The notes: generated from the sequence alone by a model not told the origin. Shown: positions 23,961 to 33,112, counted from the stretch's first letter. The stretch: 64,000 nucleotides of DNA from Gorillibacterium timonense (GCF_001457415.1 NZ_LN881720.1:286022-350021); one strand, 5' to 3'. Program-made: numbers and translations.

Positions 23961-24851
23961 ATGACAAGAAGCAAAGGGTGGATCCTCCTGTTGACGGCGG
24001 TACTCTTGCTGATGGGAGGATGCGCCACGACTACCAAGACTGGGGTCGGGATCACGACGACTGCCGTATCAAGCGAGCTTAAAGCTACCGACCTAGGCGC
24101 TGCCGCCGAAGCTGAACTCCCTGCCGGATACACCTTGGCCAAAATCCGAACCGCTCTGGAGGACTACATCAATCTGCGGTTATGGTTATACCCGGATCGA
24201 ACGGAAGGCAAAGGAACTAACGAGTTTGAGCCCTATATCGGACAGGATCTTGAATTTGAGCTCAGGCTCTATACCGGTTCTGACGGACAGAAACGGATTT
24301 ATGCACATGCGGATAAGGGAAAGAGTCTGGTGACGTTCACTCTGATGGACGGAATCGTTTATGCCAATGGCAAGGTAACCGAGGAGGAGAGCGGAGCGGA
24401 TTGGCCGGGCCAGGACTTCCAGGCAAAGGGTACCCTCACCCAGCACATATCCGAACCGCATAAACCGGATTATGGCTCCACTCCGCACAAGGATAAAATG
24501 ATCGCCGCAGCAAAGGAATATGCAAAAAGGATATGTGAAGACCTCAATGCCTCGAGTGAGCGGGACCAATGGAATAAAGCAGAGGTGTACATTCAAGACT
24601 TCTATGAATATGAAACTGGCACCGCTCTTTGGATAGTGCGGTCCGACGATTATGCCTGGTACAGCCCGTTATCATTTGAAGAGAGCGGAGATACCATCAA
24701 GGCCGTTGGAGTAAAGGGGTTTGAAGTAAAGAACATCCACGGCTTAGCTGCAGATCAACTCGAACGGTTCATGTTCGACCGGGCGGTTAGCGATTCGATC
24801 ACGCACTATAGGTGCAGCGAGGGGAAGCTTAAGGAGATGACGAACCCGTAA
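23961..24851 (+). CDS. Putative lipoprotein, unknown function
   Basis: The 296-residue protein begins with a lipoprotein signal and lipobox LMGGC (Cys near 21). The mature part is mixed alpha/beta with no domain I recognise; it contains DLEFELRLYTGSDGQKRIYAH and a later FDRAVSDSITHYRCSEGKL. The ATG at 23961 follows GGAGGAG. It starts 39 bases after the Rhs/SleB remnant and may have been its partner in an operon (for example an immunity or accessory lipoprotein), but this is inference only. Confidence 0.6.
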   Translation: MTRSKGWILLLTAVLLLMGGCATTTKTGVGITTTAVSSELKATDLGAAAEAELPAGYTLAKIRTALEDYINLRLWLYPDRTEGKGTNEFEPYIGQDLEFELRLYTGSDGQKRIYAHADKGKSLVTFTLMDGIVYANGKVTEEESGADWPGQDFQAKGTLTQHISEPHKPDYGSTPHKDKMIAAAKEYAKRICEDLNASSERDQWNKAEVYIQDFYEYETGTALWIVRSDDYAWYSPLSFEESGDTIKAVGVKGFEVKNIHGLAADQLERFMFDRAVSDSITHYRCSEGKLKEMTNP

Positions 24852-24924
24852 AAGGAAAGCTCTGCCGCTAGGCAAAATAGGTGGTTGCTGCGGGTCGGCG
24901 GGATGGCATCAAAGAAAAGATAGA

Positions 24925-24971
24925 GAGCGAATCAAGCAGGGAAGGGCCCTTTGCTTGGTTCGCTCCTTTTT
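24925..24971 (+). terminator. Strong terminator after the lipoprotein gene
   Basis: GAGCGAATCAAGCA pairs almost perfectly with TTGCTTGGTTCGCTC and is followed by CCTTTTTG. It can also serve the convergent minus-strand pair beyond it. Confidence 0.85.
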
Positions 24972-25027
24972 GTGGTCGTTCGCTGTCTTCATTAACAGAA
25001 GCTTCGAAGGAGGAGGGGCCAGCTCCT

Positions 25028-25483
25028 TTACTCCATGCTATCCTTCTTGTCGTTTGCCTTTTTGATTATGGTGACAATGAGCGAGATGAGCAGGGCGACA
25101 GCGGAGACAAGAAAGAGAATGAGCGCCGAGTTGTCGTTCGTCTCTGTCCCGGTGGCTGGGGTCGTACGTCCAAAGAGACGATAGGCGGCTATCGCAAGAA
25201 CGACGGAAAATACGATTGCGAGGATCGCAGAAACGGTGGTTTTCCTGCCATGAGCCTTTGGAGGCAGATAGGCATCAGCTGCTATCGTTCGAATCAGGTA
25301 GATCCCCATGCAGGCTGTAATGATGACCAAACTATTTGCTGGATAGGGAAGCCAGTGAATTCCCGACCCGTAGAGGCCGGAATCTAGAAAAAGAGCATAG
25401 AACATCAGCATGAACATTTGATTGCCAATGCTATTACGCCTTTCTTTTTGACGTTCATCCAGTCCGTTATTCTTGCTCTTCAT
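25028..25483 (-). CDS. Small integral membrane protein paired with an Xre regulator
   Basis: The 151-residue protein has four hydrophobic segments (QMFMLMFYALFLDSG, LVIITACMGIYLIRTIA, VSAILAIVFSVVLAIAAYRL, ALILFLVSAVALLISLIVTI) and a charged cytoplasmic start. It resembles DUF6773-type proteins. I chose the ATG at 25483 since GGGAGG lies nine bases upstream. It overlaps the end of the helix-turn-helix gene by 17 bases, so the two form an operon; such pairs are common in Firmicutes but their role is not established. Confidence 0.7.
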   Translation of the reverse strand: MKSKNNGLDERQKERRNSIGNQMFMLMFYALFLDSGLYGSGIHWLPYPANSLVIITACMGIYLIRTIAADAYLPPKAHGRKTTVSAILAIVFSVVLAIAAYRLFGRTTPATGTETNDNSALILFLVSAVALLISLIVTIIKKANDKKDSME

Positions 25484-25694
25484 GCTCATCATCCTCCCAA
25501 AAAAGTTGGTCAAGGGTTTTACCCAGAGCCTGACAAATGGAAATGCATAGGTTGATTGAGGGGTTATAGTCGCCTTTTTCAATGGCGTTTATGGTTTGGC
25601 GGGCAACTCCGACTGCATCTGCAAGGTCTTTTTGCGTCATGTCCTTTGCCGCTCGTGCAGCTTTTATTCGTAAATTCTTTCCGATCGTTACCAC
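25467..25694 (-). CDS. Xre-family transcriptional regulator
   Basis: The 75-residue protein is one Cro/CI helix-turn-helix (DMTQKDLADAVGVARQTINAIEKGDYNPS) with an acidic tail (FWEDDEHEEQE), as in the YozG/YvaO-like group. The likely start is GTG at 25694, but it lies directly against AGGAG, which is unusually tight. A promoter with TTGACA and a 12-base direct repeat lies upstream, a plausible autoregulatory site. Confidence 0.8.
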   Translation of the reverse strand: MVTIGKNLRIKAARAAKDMTQKDLADAVGVARQTINAIEKGDYNPSINLCISICQALGKTLDQLFWEDDEHEEQE

Positions 25695-25728
25695 CTCCTA
25701 TATAAAAAGTACCATAACCCAGTCACTA

Positions 25729-25768
25729 TGTCAATTATATAAGACATAAATGTGTGTATATAAGACAT
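25729..25768 (-). promoter_or_regulatory. Promoter and direct-repeat operator of the Xre/membrane pair
   Basis: On the minus strand, TTGACA (complement of 25729-25734) is followed 17 bases later by TACTTT, a weak -10. Just upstream, TATATAAGACAT (plus-strand reading) occurs at 25736-25747 and again, identical, at 25757-25768, a period of 21 bases or two helical turns. Such phased repeats are typical of regulator binding sites. Confidence 0.5.
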
Positions 25769-26002
25769 TGTCCTTGCGCTAATTCGACGTTGGGTCGATT
25801 GTAAATCCATGGTGGAGACCGGTTACATAGATCAAGGCAACCAGGGAGTATGTTACTTTCGACGGATCGTATGAACCATCAGGCACCCATTTACCAGGTT
25901 ATGTCATGAGATTTCTGTCCTTATCTGGTACACTAGTCCTGCTGGAAATAGACGGATCACGTATCGTACATCCAGACATTACACCAAAGGAGTTTGTCCT
26001 CT
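25769..26002 (+). other. Spacer before the SLH protein gene
   Basis: The stretch is a mix of AT-rich and neutral sequence. I see no open frame with a ribosome site, no clear promoter, and no hairpin with a T-run. Confidence 0.4.
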
Positions 26003-27199
26003 TTGAAAAAGCTGCTTTTGACTTGCATCGCCTTCATCCTTATATCGGCGGTCTGGGTAACGCCCGCTCTTGCCGGGTTTAAGGATGTGGATGGTAACCG
26101 CCAGTATAATTGGGCCAAGCCGTCCATTGACGAAATGAGCCGGCGCGGCATTCTGAACGGATTTCCCGACGGGACCTTTCGGCCCGGTCAACCTGTTACC
26201 AAAGCGCAATTTACGGTGATGGTATACCGCCTCTTCCCGCTGCTTCGCAACCCCGAGCCCGCAACCATTCCTGGGGTGCCGAAGAACCATTGGGCCAGCA
26301 AGGAATTCGCCGAGCTGTACAGCACCACTTGGCCGATCTATGCGGCGGATGTCCAAGATTTCTGGAACGAAAGCTATACCTATAAACCGGAGAAGAACAT
26401 GACCCGTTGGGAAGTGCTCATGACGCTGGACGCTCTATTCAGCAAGATCGAGGGTCCCTTAGAGCCGGAGGATTCGGCCTTGGCGAAGGAACTGGCCAAG
26501 GTGAAGGACATTCCACAACGGGAGTTTCTCTCCTACGAGAGCTTCGAAAAAAGCGGCTTACCCCTTTCCTTGATGTCGCCTAAGCTCGCCTTGATCCGTG
26601 AGAAGGGGGAGGTTTGGTGGGCCAGCGATCTAGACTATGTGAAAGCTAGTGCCCTCTACCGCTTCAGCAAGCTCGGAATTATTACGCCGGATGCCAAGGG
26701 ATACTTCTACCCGGATCGGTCCGTAACGCGGGCGGAGATCGTCACCATTCTGAACCGGATGCTGATGGCAGCCGGTGAAGACTATGCTTACGTGAAGCCA
26801 ACAGAGCCGGAAGAACCGATGTCTTATCAGACATTGGACGCCGGCGGAGAAACGGGGTTCGGCGCCAACCTCTTCAACGGTGGTCCGGACACCAATATTG
26901 TTCTGGCCCCTGCACCCGAATGGAGCACGAATCCGGGCCAGGTTGTGACGAAGGCAGCCATTCGGATTGAGGCGCGTCAGGTCATGGACATCTATATAAC
27001 GATCAATGGGCAGACCGTGAAATACACGTACGAGCAATTCGCAAATAACGCTCAGGTCGAATTTGATGTAACGGGCGTAAAGAGCTTCCACGTCCGAGGA
27101 GAAGCGCGCTACCCCGAGCGAATGACGGAAGAAACTGATAATGAAGTGATGATTTACGTGAAGGATGCGAACGCACCTTGGTTTGAATGGGATGAATGA
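26003..27199 (+). CDS. S-layer-homology (SLH) domain surface protein
   Basis: The 398-residue protein has a Sec signal (about residues 1-25, ending TPALA) and three SLH-like repeats. The first is FKDVDGNRQYNWAKPSIDEM with GILNGFPDGTFRPGQPVTKAQ, the second a weaker copy near residues 80-150, and the third near 210-260 (GIITPDAKGYFYPDRSVTRAE). SLH domains bind pyruvylated cell-wall polymers, so this is a wall-attached protein. The C-terminal 120 residues have no known domain. I chose the TTG at 26003 because AAAGGAG lies ten bases before it; a TTG at 25994 is too close. Confidence 0.85.
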   Translation: MKKLLLTCIAFILISAVWVTPALAGFKDVDGNRQYNWAKPSIDEMSRRGILNGFPDGTFRPGQPVTKAQFTVMVYRLFPLLRNPEPATIPGVPKNHWASKEFAELYSTTWPIYAADVQDFWNESYTYKPEKNMTRWEVLMTLDALFSKIEGPLEPEDSALAKELAKVKDIPQREFLSYESFEKSGLPLSLMSPKLALIREKGEVWWASDLDYVKASALYRFSKLGIITPDAKGYFYPDRSVTRAEIVTILNRMLMAAGEDYAYVKPTEPEEPMSYQTLDAGGETGFGANLFNGGPDTNIVLAPAPEWSTNPGQVVTKAAIRIEARQVMDIYITINGQTVKYTYEQFANNAQVEFDVTGVKSFHVRGEARYPERMTEETDNEVMIYVKDANAPWFEWDE

Positions 27200-27206
27200 A
27201 AGGAAG

Positions 27207-27232
27207 AGCGGCCGAAGGGCTGCTTTTTTTTG
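27207..27232 (+). terminator. Terminator after the SLH gene
   Basis: AGCGGCC pairs with GGCTGCT around GAAG, with a G-T mismatch, and is followed by eight T. Confidence 0.75.
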
Positions 27233-27295
27233 GTGGGAGAGGATGAAGGAATAGGAATAGGGGATAACATATAATTTCGATCATGTGGTAAAGTA

Positions 27296-27766
27296 GTGGA
27301 AAATGAATCGGTGAGCCATCACATTGAAGTGAGCTTGATCCTGCTTTTGCTCTTCATGAATTTGCTCGCATTTTATGGCGCACCGCGTTTGTTATTCCTG
27401 GGAACCTCTGTTGCATCGGGAATGTTGATCCTCTATAAGTTTGGTGTTACTTATCAGATCAAGGATGATAAATTAAGCAAGTGGGTTTACAAGATGAGAT
27501 GGTTTGAGATCGAAATAAGCGAGATTGAACTCATTGAGTTTTATCGTTATCGTGAAATGGGGACAATCCGAATTGCCAGCCGTGATGAGGATGAATACCG
27601 CTTATTGTTAAAGAACAGAGAAGTGATAAGGATCCCGCATTCCTATATGAACAAGAAGAAAACGGTTGGAGAATACCTGTGCAAGCGCTATAAGCGGAAG
27701 AAGAAAGAAACCAAGATCGTGGTCAATTTTTTGGGGAATCCTCGAAATGAAAGTGATGACAAGTAA
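27296..27766 (+). CDS. Small membrane protein with PH-like cytoplasmic domain
   Basis: The 156-residue protein has two hydrophobic segments near the start (ILLLLFMNLLAFYGAP, LLFLGTSVASGMLILYKF). A beta-rich domain follows (YQIKDDKLSKWVYKMRWFEI), resembling bacterial PH/YcxB-type domains, and the end is very basic. The start is GTG at 27296 with only a weak GGTAAAG upstream. No partner is obvious. Function unknown. Confidence 0.55.
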   Translation: MENESVSHHIEVSLILLLLFMNLLAFYGAPRLLFLGTSVASGMLILYKFGVTYQIKDDKLSKWVYKMRWFEIEISEIELIEFYRYREMGTIRIASRDEDEYRLLLKNREVIRIPHSYMNKKKTVGEYLCKRYKRKKKETKIVVNFLGNPRNESDDK

Positions 27767-27820
27767 CAATTCATCGCTGTGATTAGACAGGAGAATGAGG
27801 TTGTTACGTGAATGGGGAAG

Positions 27821-27847
27821 GAGTGGCCGAGAGGCTGCTCTTTTTTT
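27821..27847 (+). terminator. Terminator
   Basis: GAGTGGCC pairs with GGCTGCTC around GAGA and is followed by seven T. It resembles the terminator at 27207-27232. Confidence 0.75.
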
Positions 27848-27963
27848 GCTGAAAGGATTTGAGGGTTTTGTCTCTGGATTGTCAGATGTATAATAATGGA
27901 ATACGATTCAAGGGGGCAAATCCGTTGTTTCTTTACCTTGAGCTTGCAGAATGGGAAGTCATT

Positions 27964-28437
27964 ATGAGTCAAGAACAATCGGATTATCGAGGCATCCCCA
28001 TCCTAAAAACCGAATTCACACTAGCGTTTATCCAACCCTATTTAAATCAATTTGGTGTCAGAGGCACAAACACGCTGGCTGTTTTGGAGAAGGTTCCTTG
28101 GAAAGAAGGACAATGGTGGCCAAGGATATTATACTTCCCTAAAGGGTTTGATGAGGATGTGGAAACCCTGGGGAAAACGATCCCGTATGAAAGCTTTTTT
28201 TATGTGTATTATCGAACGTTTCATTGCTTTGATTGCGGTCTAGATCTCGATGCTTTCTGTTTTGATCGGGACGCCTATGTCTTTCATGATGCAGAATTAG
28301 AAGCAGCTCATCAAACCTTGAGATTCAAGAACGAATGTCCAAGGTGCAAAGGAGATATGAGAAGTCCGGGTCTTATCGAAATCATTAAGACTACTGCGCT
28401 GGGTTCATGTCTACCCACTTTGAAGAGCCTCCGGTAA
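27964..28437 (+). CDS. Hypothetical protein with two CxxC knuckles
   Basis: The 157-residue protein has CFDC and CPRC pairs about 50 residues apart, likely a zinc site, and otherwise no recognised domain. It contains YFPKGFDEDVETLGKTIPYE. I chose the ATG at 27964; the frame is open upstream to 27859 but that part has low coding character. The 3' end overlaps the end of the minus-strand gene at 28391 by 47 bases, which suggests one of the two ends has been altered by rearrangement. Confidence 0.5.
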   Translation: MSQEQSDYRGIPILKTEFTLAFIQPYLNQFGVRGTNTLAVLEKVPWKEGQWWPRILYFPKGFDEDVETLGKTIPYESFFYVYYRTFHCFDCGLDLDAFCFDRDAYVFHDAELEAAHQTLRFKNECPRCKGDMRSPGLIEIIKTTALGSCLPTLKSLR

Positions 28438-29257
28438 TGTTATAGATCAACCAGGGAGAATTCGTATCGGATGTCAACTGGACAAGGGTATACACTTCAT
28501 AGCGGGGAGCATCGATCGGTAAGGCATCTCGCGGTTTTTCCTTCCAATCCCCTTGATACTCAACCAGAAACGTTCGGTAGTCCCAATAAGGCACACGTTC
28601 ATCCATTTGATACTGTCCTTCGGTGCTTTCGGTCTTATCCCACATGCGAAGGTTGGTTTTACTCCTCAACAAGCTTTCTGGAACAGGGCCTCTTCGGTAA
28701 TTCGGATTCTCTTGTCCACCCATAAGGAGCTCGGCAGCTTTATCGAATTTTTTCTCATTGGACAGTTGAGTAAAACGATTAATCACAGATGCATCTGGTC
28801 GAGAAGGGTCAACTGGGACAAGGTCACTTGTTAATGCTGAAAAGTATGGCATCAACCAATCCGATATGCTTTTGTCGGGGGTAAACCAAACCGATTCGCC
28901 CCCTGTTCCCGTGATGTTCTCGTACAATCCACGCGATCCTTTAAACTTGAAATAACAAGTCGAATAAGAGGTCCCTTCCCGAAACGTCACCCGGTAATCA
29001 GGATCGAACATACTCGTTTTCTCATCGACCTGTTCTTTTTGAATCGAGATGGACTTTGCCTCCTCTATCCACTTTTGAATTTCTTCAGGCTTCCGCAGAT
29101 AGGTTTGTCGTTTCTCATGACCGGAGGCGATTTGAATATTGCCCGATTTAGCAAGGGAGTTGCGATACTGCTGTTGTTCAGATAGGCAAATACGCACCCT
29201 CGATATAGAAAACGCCGTTTGTCGATGACTGGTCCAAGCTGGGCTTTTCAAGCACAT
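28391..29257 (-). pseudogene. N-terminally truncated hypothetical protein
   Basis: The frame reads well from about residue 30 onward (KSGNIQIASGHEKRQTYL, YSTCYFKFKGSRGLYENI, SPWLIYNITGGSSKWVDM). It looks like the mature part of an exported Paenibacillus-type protein. No signal peptide, ribosome site or convincing start is present. The first 25 residues are simply another frame of the sigma-factor remnant upstream, so the 5' end appears lost at a rearrangement junction near 29200. Function unknown. Confidence 0.5.
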
Positions 29258-30567
29258 TTCTATGGATAAGCTCTTCCGTTACATATCCAGCAACGTTATG
29301 GACAAAGCACGAGACCCATTGATTGATTTGACTGTCCAGGCGTTTTGGAACAAAAGACTTGAAGCTCTTGTGGATGCTCAGAATCAAATCCGTAATTAGC
29401 TTGGTGATGGTCTCATCCTCTAATCGGAACAGTCCAGAAAATTCCGTAAACTGCTCTTGTAAAAAGCAAGCAAAGTTCAGCTTGTAGGTGTCGCCCGACT
29501 TTATGATTAGATTAGTTTGCAGAAGCCGAATGACGTCATCTTCGGACAGCAATCCGTCGGGAATCCAACCATTTGTACATTTTGGCGGAAGTTTATGCGC
29601 GTCTGCAGCAAGCCGTCGTGTTCCTTCGTTATCATATAGGTCAGTAAAATACTTGACGGTATGATAGTAGTAGATCAATCCCTTTTCGGCGTCTGTAACA
29701 TTGCAACCGCTAGCGTATTCACTGCTTCTGTCGCGTTCATCTTGAGATTCCTCGACGATCGGAGCAAATTCTTTTTCCAAACGCTCTTTGTCTCCAAGTC
29801 GCAGAACAATAAAATTCGTCCCATATTTGCTACCGGTTTGTTCCATTGCATCCCCGTAAAGCAGATGAGGAAGCGCATCCTCGATGTACATCGTCGGAAG
29901 ACCCGTTTTCAGGCTAATTTCTTCGATCGTAAGCGGTTTCATAAGCCGCCTCACAAATGGCGCGCGCGACCTGATTGTTCAGATAAGCACTTGCGTTCAT
30001 GGAGCCGTTGCATGCGGTCGTTTCCCAGTTTATTCTAGTATAAACCTTATCCATTCGATTGCCTCCAATCCGTTCTCTGATTTTATTTCGGCTGACGTTC
30101 AGCCTCCATTTTACGGTGCTTTCGGGCAGAGAATATTTGTCGGAAAGACGCTTTACCGGCATTTCCCCGATATAATAGTCCACTAGAATGTTTTTATATT
30201 CGGAGGAAAGGGTGTGCAGAGAGTTAAACACCCTCTCGTATTCATCGGTGATGGTCAGCGCGTCAACAACACCATAATCAACCTCAATGGCAAACAGTTG
30301 GTCAGCGGAGCACACTTCGGCACGTGTCTTCTGGGCTTGGGCTTTACACCATCGTGCATATCGGTTATGAGCGATTCGCCAAACCCATGCTTCAAGCGAT
30401 TCAATCTTGTATTTGGCTATACCGTCAAGGATGTGCACCATTATTTCGCTTGCAAGATCTTCCGCTTCATAACGGGAATGAATTCGTTTCAAACAAAAGA
30501 GATAGACGGGCTCGATAAATTTTACAATGGTGAACCGACAAAAGAAGATGGATTCTGAGCCAAGTAA
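29178..30567 (-). pseudogene. Decayed sigma-70-family factor with long C-terminal extension
   Basis: From 30567 downwards the frame shows sigma region 2 (YEAEDLASEIMVHILDGI, EAWVWRIAHNRYARW) and region 4 (LSSEYKNILVDYY, LPESTVKWRLNVSRNKIRERI). A further domain (KPLTIEEISLKTGLPTMYIED, CNVTDAEKGLIYYY) is familiar from large Firmicute sigma-like proteins. The frame shifts near 29940 (TATGAAACCG), there is no start codon before TAG at 30568-30570 except a weak TTG at 30492, and the middle seems shortened. It is therefore a decaying gene, not an active sigma factor. Confidence 0.65.
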
Positions 30568-30593
30568 CTAATACGAAGGGAGACACACTCGTA

Positions 30594-31031
30594 ATGGTAA
30601 GGTTAGAGAAAATAACACGCGACAATTATAGAGAATGTCTGGATTTAAAGGTGAAAGAAGATCAACATAATTTTGTTTCACCCAACGTGCTTTCGCTGGC
30701 AAAAGCATATGTTTATTATGATAAAGTGATGCCATTTGCCATTTATGCGGATCACCTAATGGTGGGATTTATCATGCTTCGATTTAATGAAGAATACAAC
30801 CATTATTTCATATGGCAATTTATGATCGATGAGAGGTATCAATCGAAAGGATACGGGAGCAAAGCGCTTGGATTAGCAATTGAGTGGGTCAAAAAAGAAA
30901 GCGACTGCAGTGAAATTGTAACCACGTACATAGTCGGCAATGAAAATGTTAGGGAGCTCTATCTAAAACACGGGTTTCAGCAAATGGGTGAAATGGCGGA
31001 TGACGAAATCGATATGGTTTTATCGATATAA
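30594..31031 (+). CDS. GNAT-family N-acetyltransferase
   Basis: The 145-residue protein has the GNAT fold. The acetyl-CoA-binding motif A is seen in FMIDERYQSKGYGSKALGLA (near residues 79-98), and the C-terminal VRELYLKHGFQQMGE block is also typical. It is closest in pattern to diamine/spermidine acetyltransferases (BltD/PaiA type), but substrates cannot be read from sequence. The ATG at 30594 follows GAAGGGAG. Confidence 0.85.
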   Translation: MVRLEKITRDNYRECLDLKVKEDQHNFVSPNVLSLAKAYVYYDKVMPFAIYADHLMVGFIMLRFNEEYNHYFIWQFMIDERYQSKGYGSKALGLAIEWVKKESDCSEIVTTYIVGNENVRELYLKHGFQQMGEMADDEIDMVLSI

Positions 31032-31113
31032 CCATCATGGATCCTGCAATTATGGAGTTGGCAGAAAATCGGATGAAATCGAGTAGGCCATTGTTGGAGG
31101 AGGATCGTACTAC

Positions 31114-32121
31114 ATGGATGTAATATTTCCATTAGAAGCGTCTGTATTATCATCACATGCACTTGGTACCTATATGACAGGACAATATTTCCCTGGCGCC
31201 ACGCTAACATGTCGGTTGTTTTATAGAAGCTTGCATGATACATACAAGGTAGTAACAGACCATAAAGAGTATTTCTTTAAGGTATACCGTCAAGGGATAA
31301 GAAGCAGGGAAGAAATTCAAACCGAGATTGATTTGCTTCATCATCTTAAATCATCAGGTATTGAAACCGTAATCCCGGTTGCAAAATGGGACGGAACGTA
31401 CATTTCAGATTTCCATACGGGAAATGGAATGAGGTACGGCGTTTTATACACCTCAGTCGGGAAATACGAGTTTACTCACCTAGAGGAAACGGTTGAAGTT
31501 AACGAAAGATTAGGCAAGTATATTGCTTCTATACATCGTGCTTGGGATGATTTCGAGTTTGGTATTAATCGATGGAGGTTAGACGCCCATTCATTTATCG
31601 ATCGTTCTATGAACGCGATAAGAGAGTTTTCTACTGTTCATGAATTTGACGTCCATTTTTTAGAGGAAGTCGCAAAGGGTGTAAAAAAGAAGCTAGAAAG
31701 TCTAAGTACCGAAAGACCGCAATATGGTGTGTGCCATGGCGATATTTATAGTGGAAATATACGAGTCGATGATAACCATCAGCCTATCCTGATTGATTTT
31801 GATTTTTGTGGGATTGGATGGAGGGCCTATGATATCTCCATGTACGCTTTCCCGTTTGGCATGGGAAGTGATGTAACCAAATTGAAGGAGAGGGAGCAGC
31901 GTAAGAATCAATTTCTTAATGGATATAACAAGGTGAGAGCAATGAGCGGCAATGAAGTTGATTCGATTGCCCTTTTTATTCCGTTCAGGAGAATCTTTAA
32001 TATAGGCACTCTATATATTTCTTATTTCCCAACTACTTGGGGAGATTATGCCGTCCTAAGAAATGTTGATGATGATATTGCTTTGCTGAAAAAATGGTTG
32101 GAAATAAACCCTGTACTTTAA
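31114..32121 (+). CDS. APH/choline-kinase-family phosphotransferase
   Basis: The 335-residue kinase-like protein has the Brenner motif VCHGDIYSGN (catalytic Asp, metal-binding Asn; about residue 205) and the metal-binding LIDFDFCG about 25 residues later. The family phosphorylates small molecules such as aminoglycosides, macrolides, homoserine or choline; the substrate here is unknown. The ATG at 31114 follows GGAGGAGG. It is one of three APH-type genes within 7 kb. Confidence 0.85.
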   Translation: MDVIFPLEASVLSSHALGTYMTGQYFPGATLTCRLFYRSLHDTYKVVTDHKEYFFKVYRQGIRSREEIQTEIDLLHHLKSSGIETVIPVAKWDGTYISDFHTGNGMRYGVLYTSVGKYEFTHLEETVEVNERLGKYIASIHRAWDDFEFGINRWRLDAHSFIDRSMNAIREFSTVHEFDVHFLEEVAKGVKKKLESLSTERPQYGVCHGDIYSGNIRVDDNHQPILIDFDFCGIGWRAYDISMYAFPFGMGSDVTKLKEREQRKNQFLNGYNKVRAMSGNEVDSIALFIPFRRIFNIGTLYISYFPTTWGDYAVLRNVDDDIALLKKWLEINPVL

Positions 32122-32123
32122 GA

Positions 32124-32276
32124 GGAACCATCGGCAAGTTAGTAATCATCGAAGGGACACAATTGATCACCCGCTTAGGTACTTTTGACGTTGATGATCT
32201 TCTTTTAAATACATTAGGAGCGTTCATTGGATTTGGGCTGACAAGGGTTTTAGTAAAGACACTTCAGAAGAGATAA
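32124..32276 (+). pseudogene. VanZ-family protein, 3' remnant
   Basis: The open frame contains ITRLGTFDVDDLLLNTLGAF followed by IGF, the conserved last transmembrane segment of VanZ-like membrane proteins (teicoplanin-resistance/acetobutylicum phosphotransbutyrylase family). Only about 50 codons remain; the earlier transmembrane segments are missing and the remnant abuts the preceding kinase gene. It is a deletion scar. Confidence 0.65.
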
Positions 32277-32329
32277 TCGAATGGCAGGTTACCGGAATCA
32301 GATCACATCATTTGCAGGGCGGTGCAGGG

Positions 32330-33112
32330 ATGTCAGACAATTGGAATACATACTTTACTTTCCTGGATGAAAAGCCAGCTTCCTTCTTGTTGGATATGGA
32401 GCCTTGGGCAGATGGTGCAAATGAGGGGCTCGTCCATTTGTTCCGGCTGAGCGTCACATTAAATGAACCGAACGCGGATGGACTTACCTGTGAAAAAGAA
32501 GCAGCTGTTTTGTATGAGATTGAGGATTCTATCCTGGATTCCTTGGATCATCATTATCTGTATGTCGGACGGATCACCGCGCATGGCAAGAGAGATTTCT
32601 TTTACTATACGGATTCTGCAGATGGAAGGGAATTGGAGAGTCTTGCCGAGACACTCGTCAAAACATATAAGTACAGCCTTACCCGTATTGAGGAACAGGA
32701 GCCAAGATCCTTCTATCATGAGGTTCTCTACCCCGATACAACCGATCGGCATCGAATGGCGAACAGACAGTTGGTAGATAAATTAATCGAGCTTGGAGAC
32801 AATCTAGAAAGATCCCGACCTGTGAATCACTGGATTTATTTCAGCTCGGAGGAGTCCTGTGGTCTCTTCAAAGAGAAGGTTCAAAAAGCCGGATTTCACA
32901 TTGAAGATCAGGTTGCCCAAGAAGATAAGTACTCGTTAAGAATTTCTAGAAATGATTTCGTTCAACTGGATTTCATCAATGAAGTAACGGACTTCTTGAT
33001 AGGTGCGGCGGAAGAATTTCATGGTGATTATGATGGCTGGGAAACGAAGGTCATCAAAGGACCGGAAGGGTTAGCGAGTAAGCTGAAGGGGCTTTTTAAG
33101 CCAAAGAAATAG
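32330..33112 (+). CDS. DUF695 + RraB-like domain protein
   Basis: The 260-residue protein has an N-terminal DUF695-like domain (WNTYFTFLDEKPASFLLDME) and a C-terminal region resembling RraB (NRQLVDKLIELGDNLERSRP, then VNHWIYFSSEESCGLFKEKV). RraB in E. coli inhibits RNase E. The pair of domains occurs in one protein in various bacteria; its role in Gram-positives is unclear. The likely start is ATG 32330, with a modest GCAGGG site. Confidence 0.65.
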   Translation: MSDNWNTYFTFLDEKPASFLLDMEPWADGANEGLVHLFRLSVTLNEPNADGLTCEKEAAVLYEIEDSILDSLDHHYLYVGRITAHGKRDFFYYTDSADGRELESLAETLVKTYKYSLTRIEEQEPRSFYHEVLYPDTTDRHRMANRQLVDKLIELGDNLERSRPVNHWIYFSSEESCGLFKEKVQKAGFHIEDQVAQEDKYSLRISRNDFVQLDFINEVTDFLIGAAEEFHGDYDGWETKVIKGPEGLASKLKGLFKPKK

